Below are positions 36,986-45,506 of a DNA stretch of 64,000 nucleotides, one piece after another; position 1 is the first letter of the stretch; the number at the start of each line of letters is the position of its first letter. The notes below the pieces were generated by a model that did not search any database, had not been told where the DNA came from, and saw only the letters and a list, made by a program, of their open reading frames with translations. The DNA is from Actinomadura luteofluorescens (GTDB taxonomy: Bacteria > Actinomycetota > Actinomycetes > Streptosporangiales > Streptosporangiaceae): assembly GCF_013409365.1 (NCBI RefSeq), contig NZ_JACCBA010000001.1:5208001-5272000 (forward strand), given 5' to 3'. Made by a program: the position numbers and the translations under genes.

Positions 36986-38155
36986 ATGGTGGCGAGCGCT
37001 TGGGAGTGGCTGCGGGGCAAGAAGCCCCTCGTCGACGCCTTCTTCGCGCTGCCGGTCCTGTTCTTCTCGGTGCCGTCGCTGCTGGCGGGGCCGAGCGGGA
37101 TCGGTCCGGGGCCCTACGTGCTGCTGACCGTCGCGCTGACCGGGCCGCTGGTGCTGCGCCGGACGTTCCCCCGGACGGTCTTCGCCTTCGTCGCGCTGGT
37201 CTCCTGCGTCCAGTGCGTGCTGGGGGAGATCCCGGTCCCGGCGAACGTGGCGGTCCTGATGGGGCTCTACACGGTCGCGGCCGGGTGCACGTTCCGCTGG
37301 GGGCTCGCGGCGGTGCTGGTCGGCGAGGTGGGCTCGGTCATGGTGACCTACCGCTACCCGTCCGGGGCCAACGACCGGAAGTTCACGTTCGTCATGATGA
37401 CGGTGCTGGTGGCGGGTGTGTACGTGCTCGGCCTGCACATGCGCACGCGCCGGGCGTACCTGCGTTCGGTGGAGGAGCGGGCCGAGCGGCTGGAGCGCGA
37501 GCGCGACAACGAGGTGAAGGTGGCGATGGCGGCCGAGCGGGCCCGCATCGCCCGCGAGCTGCACGACGTGGTGGCCCACAACGTCAGCGTGATCGTGGTG
37601 CAGGCGGACGGCGCGTCCTACGCCATCGACACCGACGTGGGGCGGGCCCGGCAGGCGCTCGACACGATCGCTTCGACGGGGAGGCTGGCGCTGGCGGAGA
37701 TGCGGCGTCTCCTCGGCGTGCTGCGCGAGAGCGACGACGCCGGGGTGTACGCGCCGCAGCCGGGGGTGGCGCAGCTGGACGAGCTGGTCGAACAGGTCCG
37801 CGCGGCCGGGTTGGCGGTGGAGTTCGAGGTGGACGGGACCGCCGCGGCCATGTCGGAGGGACGCCAGCTCACGGTTTACCGGATCGTCCAGGAGGCGCTG
37901 ACCAACACGCTCAAGCATGGTGGCCCGCGGGTGAGCGTGTCGGTGCGGCTGTGCTATTCGGGCGACGCGCTGGAGATCCGGGTGGTCGACGATGGTCGAG
38001 GTGCGGCGGCCCCCGACGACGGCCGCGGCCACGGGCTGGCGGGGATGCGCGAACGCGTCGCCGTCTACGGCGGGACGGTCGTCTCCGGCCCGCGTCCCGG
38101 CGGCGGGTTCGAAGTGGCCGCGAGCCTGCCGGTTCGCGAGGAGGTCGCGGCGTGA
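36986..38155 (+). CDS. Sensor histidine kinase, DesK/NarX type
   Basis: The 389-residue kinase has four to five N-terminal transmembrane helices with almost no extracellular loops, then a short coiled segment. The HisKA_3 dimerisation domain carries the phospho-acceptor His in RIARELHDVVAHNVSV near residue 193, and a GHKL ATPase follows with VYRIVQEALTNTLKHG, DDGRG and HGLAGMRERV. Such intramembrane kinases often sense envelope stress. It is followed 76 bp later by its response regulator. Nearby targets may be the chaplin gene and the ABC exporter. Confidence 0.93.
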   Translation: MVASAWEWLRGKKPLVDAFFALPVLFFSVPSLLAGPSGIGPGPYVLLTVALTGPLVLRRTFPRTVFAFVALVSCVQCVLGEIPVPANVAVLMGLYTVAAGCTFRWGLAAVLVGEVGSVMVTYRYPSGANDRKFTFVMMTVLVAGVYVLGLHMRTRRAYLRSVEERAERLERERDNEVKVAMAAERARIARELHDVVAHNVSVIVVQADGASYAIDTDVGRARQALDTIASTGRLALAEMRRLLGVLRESDDAGVYAPQPGVAQLDELVEQVRAAGLAVEFEVDGTAAAMSEGRQLTVYRIVQEALTNTLKHGGPRVSVSVRLCYSGDALEIRVVDDGRGAAAPDDGRGHGLAGMRERVAVYGGTVVSGPRPGGGFEVAASLPVREEVAA

Positions 38156-38231
38156 CCGGCCGCGGCGAGCGGGATCAGAACGTGCGGCACCCCTCGCCGG
38201 GCGCGTGGGGGCTCGCGGACAGGGAGGTGGC

Positions 38232-38921
38232 ATGACGGACGTGGAGGCGCCCATCCGGGTGGTGCTCGTGGACGATCAGGAGCTGGTGCGGGCCGGGTTC
38301 AGGATGGTGCTGGACGCGCAGCCCGACATCGAGGTCGCCGGAGAGGCCGGGGACGGGATCCAGGCGCTGGAGCTCCTGCGGGGCACGCGGGCGGACGTGG
38401 TGCTGATGGACGTCCGGATGCCGCGGATGGACGGGATCGAGGCGACGCGGCAGGTGGTGGCGAGGTCCGGGCCGAAGGTCGTCATCCTGACCACGTTCGA
38501 CCTGGACGAGTACGCGTTCGCCGCGATCAAGGCGGGCGCGGGCGGGTTCCTGCTGAAGGACGCGGGCCCGGCGCAGCTCATCGAGGCGATCAAGGCGGTG
38601 CACTCGGGGGACGCGGTGGTGGCGCCGAGCACGACCAAGCGGCTGCTGGACCGGTTCGCGGTGCACCTGCCGGACGCCGAGCAGAAGGCGGTCGGGGCGC
38701 TGGAGAGCCTGACCGACCGGGAGAACGAGGTGCTGCGGCTCGTCGCGCGCGGGATGTCGAACGCGGAGATCGCCGGGCGGCTCTACGTCTCGGAGGCCAC
38801 GGTGAAGACCCATATGGGGCGGATCCTGATGAAGCTCGGGCTGCGCGACCGGGTGCAGGCGGTCGTGTTCGCTTACGAGACGGGTCTGGTGAAAAGCGGT
38901 CAAACCGGCTCATCCGCGTAA
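38232..38921 (+). CDS. Response regulator, NarL/FixJ (LuxR-type) family
   Basis: The 229-residue protein from ATG 38232 (agggaggtgg upstream) has a receiver domain with the DD pair in VVLVDDQELVRAGF, the phospho-acceptor Asp in VVLMDVRMPRMDG and the Lys in FLLKDAGP. A LuxR HTH follows (LTDRENEVLRLVARGMSNAE, then LYVSEATVKTHMGRILMKLG). It pairs with the DesK-type kinase upstream. Confidence 0.95.
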   Translation: MTDVEAPIRVVLVDDQELVRAGFRMVLDAQPDIEVAGEAGDGIQALELLRGTRADVVLMDVRMPRMDGIEATRQVVARSGPKVVILTTFDLDEYAFAAIKAGAGGFLLKDAGPAQLIEAIKAVHSGDAVVAPSTTKRLLDRFAVHLPDAEQKAVGALESLTDRENEVLRLVARGMSNAEIAGRLYVSEATVKTHMGRILMKLGLRDRVQAVVFAYETGLVKSGQTGSSA

Positions 38922-39082
38922 TGCCTTGATCACTCCATGATCGTCATTTGGCGCCATCCTGGGGCGCGCATTCGATCTTCCTTAACGTAGCCGGGTAACT
39001 ACCGTACGCGACGCCGTCTTAGCGGGCGACGTCGGCACTGTCATCTTCGGGCACTGCTAAGCCCACGTACGGGAGGACTCTC

Positions 39083-39418
39083 GTGTTCAAGAAGCTTGCC
39101 GCCACCGGCATCCTCGGCTTCGCCGTCGCCGGCTCCGCTCTCGCCGCGACGCCCGCGTACGCCGCCGCCCTCGGTGGCGGATGGGACGACCACGGCCACC
39201 ATGGCAAGGGTCACCATGACAAGGGCCACCACGGCAAGGGTCATGACGAGGACTGGTTCAGCCACAACAGCACCAGCGGGAACTTCGGGATCCTGAACGG
39301 GACCCAGGTGATCGCTCCGATCTCGGTGCCGGTGGACGTCTGCGGCAACGCCGTCGCCGTCCTCGGCGGCGCGAGCGCCCACTGCAAGGGCGGCGCGTCC
39401 GTCAACTACGGGCACTGA
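39083..39418 (+). CDS. Chaplin-domain secreted protein with a His-rich insert
   Basis: GTG 39083 with gggagg upstream gives a 111-residue pre-protein with a clear signal peptide ending AYA-A. The mature part starts with a His/Lys/Gly/Asp segment (residues about 37-57; HHGKGHHDKGHHGKGH). A chaplin-like module of about 45 residues follows, NFGILNGTQVIAPISVPVDV then CGNAVAVLGG, with two Cys 14 apart. Chaplins are amyloid-forming surface proteins that coat aerial hyphae and spores. The His-rich insert could bind zinc, copper or nickel; this is inference. Confidence 0.85.
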   Translation: MFKKLAATGILGFAVAGSALAATPAYAAALGGGWDDHGHHGKGHHDKGHHGKGHDEDWFSHNSTSGNFGILNGTQVIAPISVPVDVCGNAVAVLGGASAHCKGGASVNYGH

Positions 39419-39453
39419 CACCGGCACGCGACGGGCCTGCCGCCCGTCGTCGA

Positions 39454-39484
39454 GGCGCCGGAGACCGCCGATGTCTCCGGCGCC
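39454..39484 (+). terminator. Terminator after the chaplin gene
   Basis: A 12-bp perfect stem, ggcgccggagac (39454-39465) and gtctccggcgcc (39473-39484), has a 7-nt loop and is followed by ttcgc. It lies 36 bases after the stop codon. Confidence 0.85.
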
Positions 39485-39667
39485 TTCGCATGCCCGGCGC
39501 CGGACGGGGGTCGGCGAGCGGGGGGACGGATGCGTACGACTCAGGTCGGACGCGGGCGGGCCGGATAGCCGCGAGAGTGACGCGGAGCGTGGCCGCCGGG
39601 TCGATGGCAGGGACGGCGCGGATTCCTAGCGTGGAGCACGTCCATCCACGACCCCCAAGGAGTCACC

Positions 39668-40441
39668 GTGACCAGCACGTTCGCCGAACCGCCCGGGGGA
39701 TCCCCCGCCGCCGCGGCACCGCCGGCCGTCCTCGCCGAGGGCGTGTCCAAGGTGTACGGGTCCGGTGACGCGGCCGTCCACGCGCTCCGCGGGGTCGGTG
39801 TCGGGTTCGCCCGGGGCGCGTTCACCGCGATCATGGGACCGTCCGGGTCGGGGAAGTCGACGCTGATGCACTGCCTGGCCGGGCTCGACACGGTCACCGG
39901 CGGACGGATCGTCCTCGGCGACGCCGAGATCACCGGGATGGGCGACCGGCAGCTGACGATGCTGCGCCGCGACCGCGTCGGGTTCGTGTTCCAGGCGTTC
40001 AACCTGCTGCCGACGCTCACCGCCGAGCAGAACATCCTGCTGCCCATGGAACTGGCCGGCCGCCGGCCCGACCGGGGGTGGTTCGAGCGGGTCGTCGACA
40101 TCCTGGGCCTGCGGGACCGGCTCGGGCACCGGCCGAGCGAGCTGTCGGGCGGTCAGCAGCAGCGGGTGGCGTGCGCCCGCGCGATCGTCGCCCGGCCCGA
40201 GGTGATCTTCGCGGACGAGCCGACCGGCAACCTCGACTCCCGTGCGGGCGCCGAGGTCCTGGGGTTCCTGCGCTCCTCGGTCCGCGAGATGGGGCAGACG
40301 ATCGTGATGGTCACCCACGACCCGGTGGCCGCCTCCTACGCCGACCGGGTGGTCTTCCTGCGGGACGGGGAGATCGTCTCGGAGATCTTCCAGCCGACCC
40401 CGGACGCCGTCCTGGACCGGTTGAAGGGCCTGGGGGCGTGA
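39668..40441 (+). CDS. ABC transporter ATP-binding protein, MacB/LolD type
   Basis: The 257-residue ATPase starts with GTG 39668, preceded by aaggag. It has Walker A GPSGSGKST, the signature LSGGQQQRVACARAIVARPE and Walker B VIFADEPTGN, then the H-loop MVTHD. It is clearly related to the ATPase at 31-750 but is not a recent copy. Its TGA overlaps the ATG of the permease (TGATG), so the subunits are made together. The DesK-type system upstream may control it. Confidence 0.94.
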   Translation: MTSTFAEPPGGSPAAAAPPAVLAEGVSKVYGSGDAAVHALRGVGVGFARGAFTAIMGPSGSGKSTLMHCLAGLDTVTGGRIVLGDAEITGMGDRQLTMLRRDRVGFVFQAFNLLPTLTAEQNILLPMELAGRRPDRGWFERVVDILGLRDRLGHRPSELSGGQQQRVACARAIVARPEVIFADEPTGNLDSRAGAEVLGFLRSSVREMGQTIVMVTHDPVAASYADRVVFLRDGEIVSEIFQPTPDAVLDRLKGLGA

Positions 40442-42936
40442 TGCTGCGGACGACTCTGGCGGGCCTGCGCGCCCACAAGCTGCGGCTGCTGCTCACGGCG
40501 GTGGCCATCACCCTAGGCGTCGGCTTCATCTCGGGGACGTTCGTCCTGACGGACACGCTGGACAAGGGCGTCTCCAAGACGTTCGCCAAGTCCGCCGACA
40601 AGGTCGACTACGCGGTGCTGCCCAAGAGCGACGACTCCGACAAGGGCGTCTCGCCGGAACTGCTGGGCAAGGTCAAGGCGCTTCCCGGCGTCTCGGACGT
40701 CCAGGGCGTCGTGAAGGGCGACGCCGCTCTCGTGGGCAAGGACGGCAAGGCGGTCGGCGACTTTTCGACGGTCGGGATGTCCGTGCCGTCCGGGCGGCTA
40801 CTGCGCTACGACGTCGACAAGGGGCGTCCCCCGTCCGGTGGGGGCGAGACCGTCCTCGACACCCAGCTCGCCAAGCGGGAGGGCTACTCCGTCGGAAACA
40901 CGGTGACGGTCCTGGACCACGGGAACCGGCCGCACCGGTTCAGGGTCGTCGGGCTGGTCGACTTCGGCATCGACCAGGAGGCGAGCTTCCGGGGCGCCGT
41001 GGGCTTCGACGCGGCGACCGCGATACGGATGACCGGAGAGAAGACCTACCGCGAGCTCGACATCGCGGGCGGGTCCGGGGACGCCGTCAAGGCCGCCGCC
41101 GGCGGCGCCTACCGCGTTTACACGGGCGAGGAGCTCGGCGCGCGGCTGGCCAGGGCGGCGGGCGCCGACACCAAGATCATCAGAACCGGTCTGCTGATCT
41201 TCGGGCTGGTCGCGATGCTGGTGTCCGCCCTGGTCATCTACAACACGTTCTCGATCCTGATCGCTCAGCGGATGCGGGAGATGGCGCTGCTGCGCTGCGT
41301 CGGCGCGACCCGCCGCCAGGTGTTCGCGAGCGTGGTGGCGGAGTCCGCCGTCGTGGGCCTGGTCGGATCCCTGCTCGGCCTCCTCGCCGGGGTCGGCCTC
41401 GGCGAGGGGGCGCTGGTCGTGGTGAACAGGCTGAACGAGCGGGTGGCCGTCGCGGCGCCGTCCCTGGCGGTGCGGACGATCGTGATCGGCCTGATGGTCG
41501 GGGTCGTGGTGACGGTCCTGTCCGCGCTGCTGCCCGCCCGCGCCGCCACCCGGGTCGCGCCGGTCGCCGCGCTGCGCGCCGACCTGGAGCCGGGTGCCGG
41601 ACGGTTCAGGCTCGGCCCGGTGCGCACCGTCCTCGCCGTCCTGCTGGGCGCGGCGGGCCTGGCCATCGGCGGTCTGGGCTCGCTCGGCATGGAGAAGGGC
41701 GAGACCGCGATGTACGCGGTCGCGTTCGCCGGCGGCGTGTTCTTCCTCGGCGTGATCGCGGCGATGCCGGCGCTCGTCCGTCCGCTCGGACGCGTCGCGG
41801 GCGCGGTCCCGGCGCGGCTCGGCGGCGTCCCGGGGCGGCTCGCCGTGGCGAACGCGCAGCGGGCGCCCCGCCGCACCGCGACCACGACGATCGCGCTGAC
41901 CGTCGGCGTCGGGCTGATGAGCCTGTTCGCCGTGGTCGCGGCGAGCGGCAAGGCGACCGCGGCGCACAAGCTGGAGGAGCAGTTCCCCGTCCAGTTCCAG
42001 ATCCGGCCGCAGAGCTTCGACGGAACCCTGCCGCACGCGCTCGCCGAGACGCTGCGGACCCGGCCCGAGGTCACCGGCGTGGTCGAGACCCGCCGCAAGG
42101 AGACCCGCGTCGGCGGTGACGACGGCGACATCTCGACGGTCACCCCCTCGGCGCTCGGGAAGATCCTCAAACCGGAGGTCCGGCGGGGATCGCTCGCCGC
42201 CGCCCAGAAGCCCGGCACGGCGATGGTGGACGAGGAGACGGCCAAGACGTCCGGCCGGGGCCTGGGGGAGACGTTGCGGGTCCGGACGGCGAACGGCACC
42301 GTCCCCGTGAAGATCGCCGCCGTCTACGCGGTGGGCGCGGGCCTCGACGGGATCATCGTCCCGGAGCCGGACTTCACCCGGTACTTCGGCGCCGTGGACC
42401 CGGAGGGGATCTATGTCAAGACCCGCGACGACGTGCCCGCCTCCCAGGCGCGCCGGGCCGTGGACGACGCCGCGCGCCCCTACCCGGCCGCGAAGGTCGC
42501 CTCGTCCGCCGAGTTCGAGGAGACGCTGACCAAGGCCATCGACATGGTTCTGATGATCTTCGGTGGGCTGCTCGGGCTGGCGATCGTCATCGCGCTGTTC
42601 GGCATCGCCAACACGCTGACGCTGTCGGTCGTGGAGCGCGCCCGCGAGTCGGCGCTGCTGCGCGCCCTCGGCCTCACCAAGCGCCAGCTGCGCCGGATGC
42701 TCTCGGTGGAGGCGCTGGTCATGGCCGTCATCGGCGCGGCCACCGGGGTCGTGCTCGGGGTGGGCTTCGGCTGGGCCGCGACGAACGCGATGGCGAGCGA
42801 CTCGATCTTCTCGCTGCCCTACCTGCAGGTCGCCGGGTTCGTGGTCCTCGCGGGCGCGGCGGGGATGGCCGCGGCCGTGCTGCCCGCGCGGCGCGCCGCG
42901 AAGACGTCCATCGTGGAGTCCCTCGCGCATGACTGA
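40441..42936 (+). CDS. ABC transporter permease with two FtsX domains
   Basis: The 831-residue permease has the layout of the long FtsX/MacB-like exporters: one N-terminal helix (LRLLLTAVAITLGVGFISGT), a large extracellular domain, three helices ending the first FtsX module (FSILIAQRMREMALLRCVGA), then a second unit with its own domain and three helices (LTLSVVERARESALLRALGL). No separate adaptor gene is present. Such transporters export lipids, lipoproteins or peptides, or respond to antimicrobial peptides. Here the reading frame is intact, unlike the permease at 794-2048. Confidence 0.93.
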   Translation: MLRTTLAGLRAHKLRLLLTAVAITLGVGFISGTFVLTDTLDKGVSKTFAKSADKVDYAVLPKSDDSDKGVSPELLGKVKALPGVSDVQGVVKGDAALVGKDGKAVGDFSTVGMSVPSGRLLRYDVDKGRPPSGGGETVLDTQLAKREGYSVGNTVTVLDHGNRPHRFRVVGLVDFGIDQEASFRGAVGFDAATAIRMTGEKTYRELDIAGGSGDAVKAAAGGAYRVYTGEELGARLARAAGADTKIIRTGLLIFGLVAMLVSALVIYNTFSILIAQRMREMALLRCVGATRRQVFASVVAESAVVGLVGSLLGLLAGVGLGEGALVVVNRLNERVAVAAPSLAVRTIVIGLMVGVVVTVLSALLPARAATRVAPVAALRADLEPGAGRFRLGPVRTVLAVLLGAAGLAIGGLGSLGMEKGETAMYAVAFAGGVFFLGVIAAMPALVRPLGRVAGAVPARLGGVPGRLAVANAQRAPRRTATTTIALTVGVGLMSLFAVVAASGKATAAHKLEEQFPVQFQIRPQSFDGTLPHALAETLRTRPEVTGVVETRRKETRVGGDDGDISTVTPSALGKILKPEVRRGSLAAAQKPGTAMVDEETAKTSGRGLGETLRVRTANGTVPVKIAAVYAVGAGLDGIIVPEPDFTRYFGAVDPEGIYVKTRDDVPASQARRAVDDAARPYPAAKVASSAEFEETLTKAIDMVLMIFGGLLGLAIVIALFGIANTLTLSVVERARESALLRALGLTKRQLRRMLSVEALVMAVIGAATGVVLGVGFGWAATNAMASDSIFSLPYLQVAGFVVLAGAAGMAAAVLPARRAAKTSIVESLAHD

Positions 42937-43042
42937 ATGGGGGCGGGGTGACGATCGTCACCCACCGGACCGCGCGGACGGGTCCCGCGGGTAGCCTGGT
43001 GCGCGCACGTCCGGTACCTACCTGAGGACTGGAACGAAACCG

Positions 43043-44020
43043 ATGGACCCACAGGTCACCCCTCCTTCCGGCACGCCCGGAAACGGGCCGGTCCCCGATG
43101 CGGGGGCGACCCCCCGCGCCTCCAGGAAAAGCGAGTCGGAGGCCCCGGAGGACCGCCCGGCGCGGCTCGCCGTCGGCGTCGTCGGCGCCGGCCGCGTCGG
43201 CACGGCGCTCGGCGCCGCGCTGTCGCGCGCAGGGCACCGCGTCGTCGCCGCCACCGCCGTGTCGGAGCGGTCGCGGGCCCGCGTCGAGGAGCGCCTCCCC
43301 GGGGCCCTCGTCGCCGACCCGCAGGACGTGGTCGCCGCCGCCGACCTGGTGCTGCTGACCGTCCCGGACGACGAACTGCCCGAACTCGCGGCCGGGCTCG
43401 TCTCCGCGGGCGTCCCGGTCACCGGCAAGCTCGTCCTGCACACCAGCGGCCGCTACGGCACCGCCGTCCTGGACCCGCTCACCCGCGCGGGCGCGCTGCC
43501 GCTGGCCCTGCACCCCGTGATGACCTTCACCGGACGCCCGGACGACGTGAACCGGCTCACCGGCATCTCCTTCGGCGTCACCTCGCCCGAGCCGCTGCGC
43601 CCCGTCGCCGAGGCCCTCGTCCTGGAGATGGGCGGCGAACCCGTCTGGATCACCGAGGGGACGCGACCGCTCTACCACGCGGCGCTCGCCGGAGGCGCGA
43701 ACCACCTGGTCACCCTGGTCGTGGAGGCCATGGACCTGCTGAGTGCCGCGGGCGTCGCCGAACCCGGCCGGATGCTCGGCCCGCTCCTCGGCGCCGCCCT
43801 CGACAACGGGCTGCGGCTCGGCATCGACGGGCTCACCGGCCCCGTCGCGCGCGGGGACGCCGGAACGGTGGCGGGCCACGTCGCGGAGCTGGGCAAGGTC
43901 TCGGCGGAGAGCCGCCGCGCCTACATCGCGCTGGCCAGGCTCACCGCCGACCGCGCGCTCGGCGCCGGACTCCTCAAACCTGAGGACGCCGAACGACTCC
44001 TCGAAGCACTGGCCGACTGA
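43043..44020 (+). CDS. Rossmann-fold/DUF2520 protein of the pantothenate cluster
   Basis: The 325-residue protein has a disordered N-terminus (1-38), then a dinucleotide-binding site [20 protein letters not shown] and a C-terminal helical DUF2520 domain (LHPVMTFTG, then [20 protein letters not shown]). The architecture resembles 6-phosphogluconate or ketopantoate reductases. It sits directly before panC, as Rv3603c does in M. tuberculosis, and no panE is seen in this window. It may therefore supply the ketopantoate reductase step, but that is a hypothesis. ATG 43043 follows the ggact/ggaac upstream region without a strong ribosome site. Confidence 0.85.
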   Translation: MDPQVTPPSGTPGNGPVPDAGATPRASRKSESEAPEDRPARLAVGVVGAGRVGTALGAALSRAGHRVVAATAVSERSRARVEERLPGALVADPQDVVAAADLVLLTVPDDELPELAAGLVSAGVPVTGKLVLHTSGRYGTAVLDPLTRAGALPLALHPVMTFTGRPDDVNRLTGISFGVTSPEPLRPVAEALVLEMGGEPVWITEGTRPLYHAALAGGANHLVTLVVEAMDLLSAAGVAEPGRMLGPLLGAALDNGLRLGIDGLTGPVARGDAGTVAGHVAELGKVSAESRRAYIALARLTADRALGAGLLKPEDAERLLEALAD

Positions 44021-44151
44021 AAGCACCAGCTGGCAGAACCGACCGGCGGCGCCGGGCGGGCGAACAGGGAGGGAACGGCATTGGTTTCTGGCGTTTCCGG
44101 CGAGCGCGGCCGCGGCCGGCGCCCGTCGTCGCGTGAGGGGACGGGCGCGTC

Positions 44152-45012
44152 GTGACACCGATCGTCGCGCGCACGCGCGAGGAACTGGCGCGGGCCCGGT
44201 CGAAGGCCGGGGGCACGCTGGCGCTCGTCCCGACCATGGGCGCCCTGCACGAGGGGCACCTGTCGCTGATGCGGCAGGCCCGCCGCAGCGCGGACGCGGT
44301 CGCGGTCAGCGTCTTCGTCAACCCGCTGCAGTTCGGGCCGGGCGAGGACTTCGACCGCTACCCCCGCACGTTCGCCGCCGACCTGGAAGCCTGCGCCGCC
44401 GAGGGGGTGGACTTCGTGTTCGCGCCGGCGCGCGAGGTCATGTACCCGGACGAGCCGCAGGTCACGGTCAGGTCGGGACCCATGGGCGAGGTCGTCGAGG
44501 GGGCCGCGCGGCCGGGCCACTTCGACGGGATGCTCACCGTCGTGCTGAAGCTGCTCAACCTCGTCCGCCCCGACGTGGCGATCTTCGGGGAGAAGGACGC
44601 GCAGCAGCTCGCGATGATCCGGCGGATGGTCGCCGACCTGAACGTCCCCGTGGAGGTGGTCGGCGCGCCGACCGTCCGCGAGCCGGACGGGCTGGCGCTG
44701 TCGAGCCGCAACCGCTACCTGTCCGGGCCCGAGCGGCGGACCGCGCTCGCCCTGTCGCGCGCCCTGCGAGCCGGGGCCGACGCCTCCGCCTCCGGCCCCG
44801 ACGCCGTGCTGGCGGCCGCGCGCACCGTCCTTTCCGAGGCCGAAGCCGCCGACCCGCCCCTCGCCCTGGACTACCTGGTCCTCGTCGACCCGTCGGCCTT
44901 CACCGAGATCACCGGGCGGCACGCCGGCCGGGCCGTCCTCGCCGTCGCGGGCCGCGTCGGCGCCACCCACCTCATCGACAACGTTCCCCTCCAGCTCGGC
45001 AAGGAGCACTGA
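44152..45012 (+). CDS. panC: Pantothenate synthetase
   Basis: The 286-residue protein starts with GTG. It has the HxGH-type nucleotidyl transfer motif [44 protein letters not shown] and SSRNRYLS. It condenses pantoate with beta-alanine using ATP. Its TGA overlaps the ATG of panD. Confidence 0.97.
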   Translation: MTPIVARTREELARARSKAGGTLALVPTMGALHEGHLSLMRQARRSADAVAVSVFVNPLQFGPGEDFDRYPRTFAADLEACAAEGVDFVFAPAREVMYPDEPQVTVRSGPMGEVVEGAARPGHFDGMLTVVLKLLNLVRPDVAIFGEKDAQQLAMIRRMVADLNVPVEVVGAPTVREPDGLALSSRNRYLSGPERRTALALSRALRAGADASASGPDAVLAAARTVLSEAEAADPPLALDYLVLVDPSAFTEITGRHAGRAVLAVAGRVGATHLIDNVPLQLGKEH

Positions 45013-45428
45013 TGTTCCGGACGATGTTCAAGTCGAAGATCCACCGCGCCACGGTGACCCAGGCGGACCTGCACTACGTCGGCTCGCTGACCATCGACCA
45101 GGACCTGATGGACGCCGCGGACCTGCTGCCCGGCGAGCAGGTCGCGATCGTCGACATCGACAACGGCGCCCGCCTGGAGACCTACCTGATCGCCGGCGAG
45201 CGCGGCTCCGGCGTCATCGGGATCAACGGCGCCGCCGCCCGCCTCGTGCAGCCCGGCGACCTGGTCATCATCATCAGCTACGCGCAGATGACCGATGCCG
45301 AGGCCCGCGAGTTCGTCCCCGCCGTCGTGCACGTCGACCGCTCCAACAAGATCATTTCGCTGGGCTCCGACCCCGCCGAGCCGGTGCCCGGCACCAGCAC
45401 CACCCGGGGCGATCTGATCCGCGACTGA
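45012..45428 (+). CDS. panD: Aspartate 1-decarboxylase (pyruvoyl enzyme) precursor
   Basis: The 138-residue pro-enzyme contains the self-cleavage site YVGSLTID, with Gly24-Ser25 giving the pyruvoyl group, and the conserved [10 protein letters not shown] and GINGAAARL segments. It makes beta-alanine for PanC and is translationally coupled to panC. The C-terminus is about ten residues longer than the E. coli enzyme, in the mycobacterial style. Confidence 0.97.
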   Translation: MFRTMFKSKIHRATVTQADLHYVGSLTIDQDLMDAADLLPGEQVAIVDIDNGARLETYLIAGERGSGVIGINGAAARLVQPGDLVIIISYAQMTDAEAREFVPAVVHVDRSNKIISLGSDPAEPVPGTSTTRGDLIRD

Positions 45429-45506
45429 CCCTTCGGCGGGGGCCGGGGGTCCGGCCGGTCCGGGGTTAGGGTCATAATGACGAGAACCGATCCCGGAGGA
45501 GGGCTC

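Noticed and set aside
40798..42930. 710-codon minus-strand ORF opposite the FtsX permease
   Set aside because: Shadow frame with Arg/Gly/His-rich text. The permease on the plus strand has clear helices and motifs.
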